Below the pieces are notes generated by a model. It saw nothing but the letters and a program-made list of their open reading frames with translations, was not told where the DNA came from and made no database searches. A stretch of 8,836 nucleotides of DNA, from contig JADHVA010000025.1 in the NCBI GenBank assembly GCA_016784245.1, forward strand, positions 1-8,836. Direction: 5' to 3'. Every line of letters begins with the position of its first letter. Within the stretch, counting starts at the first letter, position 1. The position numbers were made by a program, and so were the translations under genes. Source of the stretch: Nanobdellota archaeon (lineage in GTDB: Archaea > Nanobdellota > Nanobdellia > SCGC-AAA011-G17 > GW2011-AR17). Positions 5,462 to 8,836 of this stretch are shown piece by piece.

Positions 5462-6199
5462 ATGAGTAAATTATTAGTAGAAGCAAAGGCAGTAGTTATC
5501 CCCGGAGAAATTTTAGCTGAAGGGATGGATCATTTACCTGGAAAGGGTGCCTTTAGAGAAGGAGAAAAAGTTATAGCATCACGAGTTGGTCTCGTGTATG
5601 TAAATGGAAGTATTATTAATATAGTTCCGTTAAGTGGAAGATATATCCCAAAAAAAGATGACACAGTTATTGGTTATGTTAGAGATATGACATATAGTAG
5701 TTGGTTTATCAATATTGGATATGCATATGATGCAAGTCTTTCATTAAAAGATGCAAGTTCAAGTTACATTGAAAGAGGTGCAAGCCTGAGTGATTTCTTT
5801 GCTGTTGCTGACGCAATTTTAACAAGGATTACAAATGTTACAAAAGATAATAATATCGATTTAACAATGGTAGGCCCTGGCTTGAGAAAATTAAAAGGTG
5901 GAAAAATTATAGAAATTACTCCAGCAAAAGTTCCAAGATTAGTTGGAAAGCAAGGAAGTATGATTTCAATGATTAAAGATATGACAGGCTGTTCTGTTTT
6001 TGCAGGACAAAATGGTAGAATCTGGATCAAAGGAAAAACACCTGAAGCAGAAAAGATTGCAACTGATGCAGTTTTCTTAGTTGAAGAAAAAGCTCATATA
6101 AGAGGATTAACTGATCATATGAAAGGATTCTTAGAAGAAAAATGTAAATCATTGAAGGTCGAAAAAAAAGTGAGTATAAATAAGGAGACTAAAAAATGA
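5462..6199 (+). CDS. rrp4: Exosome RNA-binding cap subunit Rrp4
   Basis: Cap protein of the archaeal exosome. Three copies sit on the Rrp41-Rrp42 ring and guide RNA into the channel. The 245 residues divide into an N-terminal domain (about 1-60, with VVIPGEILAEG at 11-21 and VNGSIINIVPLSGRYIP at 47-63), an S1 domain (about 64-135) and a KH domain (about 155-215) with the GKQG loop at 162-165 and NGRIWIKG at 184-191. The KH GxxG motif distinguishes Rrp4 from the alternative cap protein Csl4, which has a zinc ribbon. The C-terminal tail from about 227 is Lys-rich. The start follows sdo1 by 15 bp, with AGGAGA at 5445-5450 overlapping the sdo1 stop. The end overlaps the rrp41 ATG by four bases. 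Confidence 0.97.
   Translation: MSKLLVEAKAVVIPGEILAEGMDHLPGKGAFREGEKVIASRVGLVYVNGSIINIVPLSGRYIPKKDDTVIGYVRDMTYSSWFINIGYAYDASLSLKDASSSYIERGASLSDFFAVADAILTRITNVTKDNNIDLTMVGPGLRKLKGGKIIEITPAKVPRLVGKQGSMISMIKDMTGCSVFAGQNGRIWIKGKTPEAEKIATDAVFLVEEKAHIRGLTDHMKGFLEEKCKSLKVEKKVSINKETKK
6182..6187 (+). promoter_or_regulatory. Shine-Dalgarno site of rrp41
   Basis: AAGGAG with an 8-base spacer to the ATG at 6196, located inside the rrp4 coding end. With the ATGA overlap it supports both independent initiation and coupling. Confidence 0.75.
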
Positions 6200-6903
6200 A
6201 ATATGAAAAAAGATATGACGGTAGAAAGTTTGATGAAATGAGACCAATGAGTGCAGAAGTAGGTATTATAAAAAATGCTGTAGGATCTGCAAAGTTTACA
6301 ATTGGAAAAACTATTGCTGTTGCAGCTGTTTATGGACCAAAAGATTTGTTTCCAAAGTTTTTACAAAATCCTAAATCAGGAGTTTTAAGATGTCATTATA
6401 ATATGATGGCTTTCTCAGGAGCTGGAGATAGAGTTAGACCAGGAACAAGTAGAAGAAGTAAAGAAATTAGTATGGTTATGGAAAAATCTTTGTTACCAGT
6501 TTTAGATTTGCAAGATTTCCCAAAGAGTGTAGTAGATGTTCATGTGGAATTAATTCAAACTGATGCAGGAACAAGATGTGCAGCAATCTGTGCAGCATCA
6601 TTAGCATTAGCAGATGCAGGTTTCGAAATGAAAGATTTAGTTTGTGCAATTTCAGCAGGACTAGTTGGAGATAAAGTTGTTTTAGATTTAGATAAAAAAG
6701 AAGAAGACTTTAAAGGCGGAGCAGTAGACATTCCATTGGCTATTATTCCAAGAACTGGAGAAGTAACTTTATTACAACTGGATGGAGAAATTAGTAAAGA
6801 AGATCTGAAAAGATGTGTTGATTTTGGAATTAAAGGTTGTGACCAAATTCTTGAGGTACAAAAAAATGCCTTGAAGGCTAAGTATACGGAGGCAAAAAAA
6901 TGA
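6196..6903 (+). CDS. rrp41: Exosome catalytic subunit Rrp41 (RNase PH fold)
   Basis: Phosphorolytic 3'-5' exoribonuclease (and, in reverse, tailing) subunit of the hexameric archaeal exosome core. The 235 residues begin with RYDGRKFDEMRPMSAEVG, the RNase PH/Rrp41 start. MMAFSGAGDRVRPGTSRRSKEIS (70-92) holds Arg86/Arg87, corresponding to the phosphate and RNA-binding Arg98/Arg99 of Sulfolobus Rrp41. QTDAGTRCAAICAASLALADAG (121-142) is the core signature. The metal/catalytic region reads DLDKKEEDFKGGAVDIPLAI (164-183), with Asp171 and Asp178 as the likely catalytic acids. Family members I recall have ED-x-x-G-E-A-D, so this loop looks one residue longer and lacks the Glu before Asp. The gene overlaps both neighbours by ATGA, which suggests equal production with Rrp42. 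Confidence 0.97.
   Translation: MKYEKRYDGRKFDEMRPMSAEVGIIKNAVGSAKFTIGKTIAVAAVYGPKDLFPKFLQNPKSGVLRCHYNMMAFSGAGDRVRPGTSRRSKEISMVMEKSLLPVLDLQDFPKSVVDVHVELIQTDAGTRCAAICAASLALADAGFEMKDLVCAISAGLVGDKVVLDLDKKEEDFKGGAVDIPLAIIPRTGEVTLLQLDGEISKEDLKRCVDFGIKGCDQILEVQKNALKAKYTEAKK
6888..6892 (+). promoter_or_regulatory. Shine-Dalgarno site of rrp42
   Basis: GGAGG with a 7-base spacer to the ATG at 6900, inside the last codons of rrp41. It fixes the rrp42 start at the ATGA overlap. Confidence 0.8.
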
Positions 6904-7673
6904 TAACAGAAGAATATGTTGAGTCTTTAACCAAACTTGGAAAAAGAATGGATGGAAGAAAATTTGATGAGTACAGAGATCTTTCAATTGAATATGGAAT
7001 TTCCAAAAAATCAGCTGAAGGTTCAGCAAGAGTAAAAATTGGAGAAACAGAAGTAATTGCTGGAGTTAAATTAGATTTAGGTGAACCTTATCCTGATAAA
7101 CCTGAAGAAGGAAGTATTATGGTGAATGTAGAATTGTTACCTTTGTCATCCCCAAAATATGAATCAGGACCACCAGGAATTGATGCAATTGAATTGTCAA
7201 GAGTAACAGATAGAGGAATTAGAGAATGTGGAGCAATTGATTTCAAAAAACTATACCATAAAGAAAGTGGAAAAGTTTGGTTAGTATTCATTGACATTTA
7301 TCCAATAAATGCAGCAGGAAATTTATTTGATGCATGTACTATTGCAGCAATGGCAGCTATAAGAGATGCAGTTTTCCCAAGTATAGAAGGAAATAAAGTT
7401 GACTATTCAACAAAAACTAAAACACCATTACCACTACAAAAATTACCAATCAGTTGTACTGTTTGGAAAGTTGGCAATGAACTTTTAGTTGATCCAAGTG
7501 TTGAAGAAGAATCTGCAGCAAACTCTAGACTTACAGTTGTATTTACAGAAGATGATAAAATCTGTGCAATGCAAAAAGGAAAAGATGATCCTATGTTAGC
7601 TGATGAAATCGAAAAAGCTGTTGAACTAGCATTTAAGACAACAAAGGATATAAGAGGACATTTCAAAAAATGA
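6900..7673 (+). CDS. rrp42: Exosome core subunit Rrp42 (non-catalytic RNase PH fold)
   Basis: Pairs with Rrp41 to form the trimer-of-dimers exosome ring. It lacks the catalytic acids but is needed for activity and helps bind RNA. The protein has 257 residues, normal for the family. It shows KRMDGRKFDEYRDLSIEYG (15-33), a paralogue of the rrp41 start; GSARVKIGETEVIAGVKLDLGEPYPDKPEEGS (41-72); SRVTDRGIRECGAIDFKKL (100-118), the Rrp42-type Arg-rich helix; and GNLFDACTIAAMAAIRDA (140-157). The late segment near 195-210 is LLVDPSVEEESAANSR, typical of Rrp42 and without the Asp pair of the catalytic subunit. Start set by GGAGG. The last codons overlap the rpoK ATG. Confidence 0.97.
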   Translation: MITEEYVESLTKLGKRMDGRKFDEYRDLSIEYGISKKSAEGSARVKIGETEVIAGVKLDLGEPYPDKPEEGSIMVNVELLPLSSPKYESGPPGIDAIELSRVTDRGIRECGAIDFKKLYHKESGKVWLVFIDIYPINAAGNLFDACTIAAMAAIRDAVFPSIEGNKVDYSTKTKTPLPLQKLPISCTVWKVGNELLVDPSVEEESAANSRLTVVFTEDDKICAMQKGKDDPMLADEIEKAVELAFKTTKDIRGHFKK

Positions 7674-7879
7674 ACATAGATTCAATAACCAAATATGAAA
7701 GAGCTCGATTAGTTGGGGCGAGAGCCTTACAACTTGCAATGGGTGCACCAGTTCTAGTTAAGTTATCAAAAAAAGAACTAGAAAATATTAAGTACAACCC
7801 AATTATTATTGCAAGAAGAGAGCTTGAAAAAGGTGTAATTCCTTTAAGCATAAAGAAAGTTACACTAAAATCTAAATAA
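7670..7879 (+). CDS. rpoK: DNA-directed RNA polymerase subunit K (Rpb6 homologue)
   Basis: Small assembly subunit that clamps the largest subunit of archaeal RNA polymerase, orthologous to eukaryotic Rpb6 and bacterial omega. The 69 residues contain the diagnostic TKYERARLVGARALQLAMGAPVLV (positions 7-30) and the C-terminal pattern II-ARRELEKGVIPLSIKK (about 45-63). The length is normal for archaeal K. It overlaps rrp42 by ATGA, with a modest AGAGGA at 7653-7658 (11-base spacer). It is the last gene of the operon and is followed directly by a T-rich terminator. In many archaea this gene lies with rpl13-rps9-rpoN instead. Confidence 0.95.
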   Translation: MNIDSITKYERARLVGARALQLAMGAPVLVKLSKKELENIKYNPIIIARRELEKGVIPLSIKKVTLKSK

Positions 7880-7880
7880 A

Positions 7881-7905
7881 TTTTTATTTTTTCTTTAATT
7901 TTTTT
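7881..7905 (+). terminator. T-rich intrinsic terminator of the pop5-rpoK operon
   Basis: Immediately after the rpoK stop the non-template strand runs T5-A-T6-C-T3-AA-T7, the oligo-T pattern that ends transcription in archaea without a needed hairpin. Almost all of it lies inside the 3' end of the convergent nitroreductase gene, where the complement encodes the Lys-rich tail. Confidence 0.75.
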
Positions 7906-8492
7906 ATATGTTTCTTAATGTTTGAAAAATCTTTAAATTTATCTAAGTGTGATGGAATAGCTTCAAATTTATCTCCCCATTTTTCAAAGAATGTAATATA
8001 TTTTAAATCCTCTCTCATAGAAGGTTTCTTTACTTCATCAGCATAACCTAAAGTTAATACAATCTCAGGATCTAAGTTCTCAGGAATATCAAAGTCTCTG
8101 TGTAGAGCTTCATTATCAAAGGCACCTACCCAAGAAGAAGATAAACCCATGTCATAAGCAATTAACTCAATTGCAAAAGCAACATTTGCACAGTTTTGAA
8201 TACTAAACATTTGTCCTAATTTACCATAATGTTTTTTTACATTACTATAATCATTACAAATAATTATTATTGCAGGAGCAGATGTCATCCAATATTGTTG
8301 GAAACAAGCCTCAGCAATTGCATTTTTTTTATTAACATCAGTAACAATTAAAAATTTCCAGTTTTGTAAATTACCAGCTGAAGGAGAAAATCTTGCTAAA
8401 TCTAAGATCTCACCAATAAGAGATGTAGGTATTTTTTTATCTTTATATTTTCTAATAGATCTTCTACCTAAAAACACTTTTTTAAATTGCAT
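7884..8492 (-). CDS. Nitroreductase-family FMN-dependent oxidoreductase
   Basis: Flavoprotein of the NfnB/NfsB-like superfamily, which reduces nitro compounds, quinones or other acceptors with NAD(P)H. The natural substrate is not evident. The 202 residues start with the FMN-phosphate motif GRRSIRKYKDKKIP (9-22). SPSAGNLQNWKFLIV (36-50) forms the second FMN contact, GLSSSWVGAF at 116-125 the middle signature, and VLTLGYADE at 145-153 the last flavin-binding strand. The final helix ends in a Lys-rich HIKKLKKK tail. The start is set by the TTTATATA box at -30. The gene is convergent with rpoK (4 bp between stop codons) and lies downstream of the coiled-coil gene on the same strand, with its own promoter. 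Confidence 0.93.
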   Translation of the reverse strand: MQFKKVFLGRRSIRKYKDKKIPTSLIGEILDLARFSPSAGNLQNWKFLIVTDVNKKNAIAEACFQQYWMTSAPAIIIICNDYSNVKKHYGKLGQMFSIQNCANVAFAIELIAYDMGLSSSWVGAFDNEALHRDFDIPENLDPEIVLTLGYADEVKKPSMREDLKYITFFEKWGDKFEAIPSHLDKFKDFSNIKKHIKKLKKK

Positions 8493-8514
8493 ACCAGTTT
8501 TAAGTTAAAGAGAA

Positions 8515-8522
8515 TATATAAA
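8515..8522 (-). promoter_or_regulatory. TATA box of the nitroreductase gene
   Basis: TTTATATA on the minus strand, a perfect archaeal TATA consensus at -30 to -23 from the ATG at 8492. It lies two bases past the stop codon of the upstream coiled-coil gene and predicts a leaderless mRNA. Confidence 0.72.
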
Positions 8523-8524
8523 AG

Positions 8525-8836
8525 TTACGCTGCAGATTTTGCTTTTTTCATTTTTTCTTTTGCTAGTTTTGCAGCATTAACTAATGAATTTAATCTCTCA
8601 ACAAGATCTTTTTGTTTTTTCATAAGTTCAGTTGCATTGGCACCAGAACGAAATAAATTTTTCAATAAAATTTGTTTTTGATTATCTAATTTTTCAATGG
8701 TTGTTCTAAAAGAAGAGATTAAAATTTTTTTCTCTTTAATTTGTGCAAGTAAAGTTTGAACTTCTTGAACAGATTCTTCTGTTAGATTATCTTTAATTTT
8801 TTTATTTGCTTTTTCAACAATATTTACAAGCTCTTT
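8525..8836 (-). CDS. C-terminal part of a Lys-rich coiled-coil protein (start outside the window)
   Basis: Not recognised. The frame is open from the right edge to a TAA at 8525-8527, giving 103 C-terminal residues. It is almost entirely charged helix: EKANKKIKDNLTEE near 8-21, then SVQEVQTLLAQIKEKKILIS, and TTIEKLDNQKQILLKNLF (45-62). A short break follows at RSGANATE, then a second helix KKQKDLVERLNSLVNAAKLA and a basic, Ala-rich end. Hydrophobic residues recur at heptad-like spacing, so two coiled-coil helices separated by a Gly-Ala-Asn turn are likely, perhaps a helical hairpin. There is no Cys and no transmembrane segment. It could be prefoldin-like or a structural or DNA-associated coiled-coil protein, but nothing specific supports either. 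It ends just upstream of the nitroreductase promoter. Confidence 0.75.
   Translation of the reverse strand, partial: KELVNIVEKANKKIKDNLTEESVQEVQTLLAQIKEKKILISSFRTTIEKLDNQKQILLKNLFRSGANATELMKKQKDLVERLNSLVNAAKLAKEKMKKAKSAA

Noticed and set aside
5764..6030. Minus-strand open frame of 88 codons inside rrp4
   Set aside because: Hydrophobic antisense shadow of the Rrp4 S1/KH region.
6772..7029. Minus-strand open frame across the rrp41-rrp42 junction
   Set aside because: Phe/Leu-rich shadow of Lys/Glu-rich coding sequence.
7088..7666. Two minus-strand open frames (7088-7297 and 7403-7666)
   Set aside because: Both are antisense to rrp42, with no promoter or motif.
6196..7673. rrp41 and rrp42 as a recent gene duplication
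   Set aside because: They share the DGRKFDE start and fold, but this is the ancient paralogy found in all archaea with an exosome.
7663..7851. Minus-strand open frame of 62 codons
   Set aside because: Antisense to rpoK, whose sequence is diagnostic.
8487..8681. Plus-strand Phe-rich open frame of 64 codons
   Set aside because: Complement of the Lys/Glu-rich coiled-coil gene; its start overlaps the nitroreductase start and promoter.
1..8836. CRISPR arrays, insertion sequences, tRNA or rRNA genes, inteins
   Set aside because: No direct-repeat arrays, terminal inverted repeats, transposase motifs or cloverleaf-like sequences were seen. The gaps are too short for tRNAs except 3536-3689, which is promoter-like.

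Overview
This is an AT-rich archaeal chromosome segment (roughly 30% G+C by eye, Arg mostly AGA). It is packed with housekeeping genes, with no mobile elements, CRISPR, tRNA or rRNA. Archaeal origin is secure: the proteasome alpha subunit, SBDS/SDO1, exosome Rrp4-Rrp41-Rrp42, RNase P Pop5, RNA polymerase subunit K and diphthine synthase sit together. Low G+C, compact proteins and very short intergenic gaps suggest a DPANN archaeon of the Woesearchaeota/Pacearchaeota type, but that placement is inference.

Layout. 1-826 (-) is a nearly complete VKOR-thioredoxin fusion running off the left edge. It diverges from nth (endonuclease III, 902-1558 +). Next come three minus-strand genes: a small secreted or membrane-anchored acidic protein (1593-2018), dphB (2040-2747) and a divergent deoxynucleoside-kinase-like protein (2783-3535). 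A 154-bp divergent control region follows, the longest non-coding stretch here. It leads into the plus-strand operon pop5-psmA-sdo1-rrp4-rrp41-rrp42-rpoK (3690-7879), whose genes are 15-16 bp apart or less and overlap by ATGA at the last three junctions. The operon ends in a T-rich terminator that lies inside the 3' end of a convergent nitroreductase gene (7884-8492 -). The window closes with the C-terminal part of a Lys-rich coiled-coil protein (8525 to the right edge, -).

How the genes work together. The seven-gene operon is a version of the archaeal exosome-proteasome superoperon: tRNA 5' maturation (Pop5), protein turnover (PsmA), ribosome maturation (SDO1), 3'-5' RNA decay (Rrp4/41/42) and transcription (RpoK). 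DphB makes the diphthamide precursor on EF-2, another translation function. The VKOR fusion is an extracytoplasmic disulfide-forming enzyme. Nth does base excision repair.

Expression signals show a clear two-mode pattern. Five genes that begin transcription units have an archaeal TATA box at exactly -30 to -23 from the ATG, so their mRNAs should be leaderless. Genes inside the operon mostly carry Shine-Dalgarno sequences. The operon's first gene, pop5, is the exception: it has three tandem TTTATAG boxes and a short leader that can fold a hairpin over its GGAG.

I found no convincing undescribed multi-gene system. The most interesting points are the promoter pattern, the pop5 leader, rpoK inside the exosome operon, the divergent kinase, and the dense packing of promoters and a terminator into gene ends.
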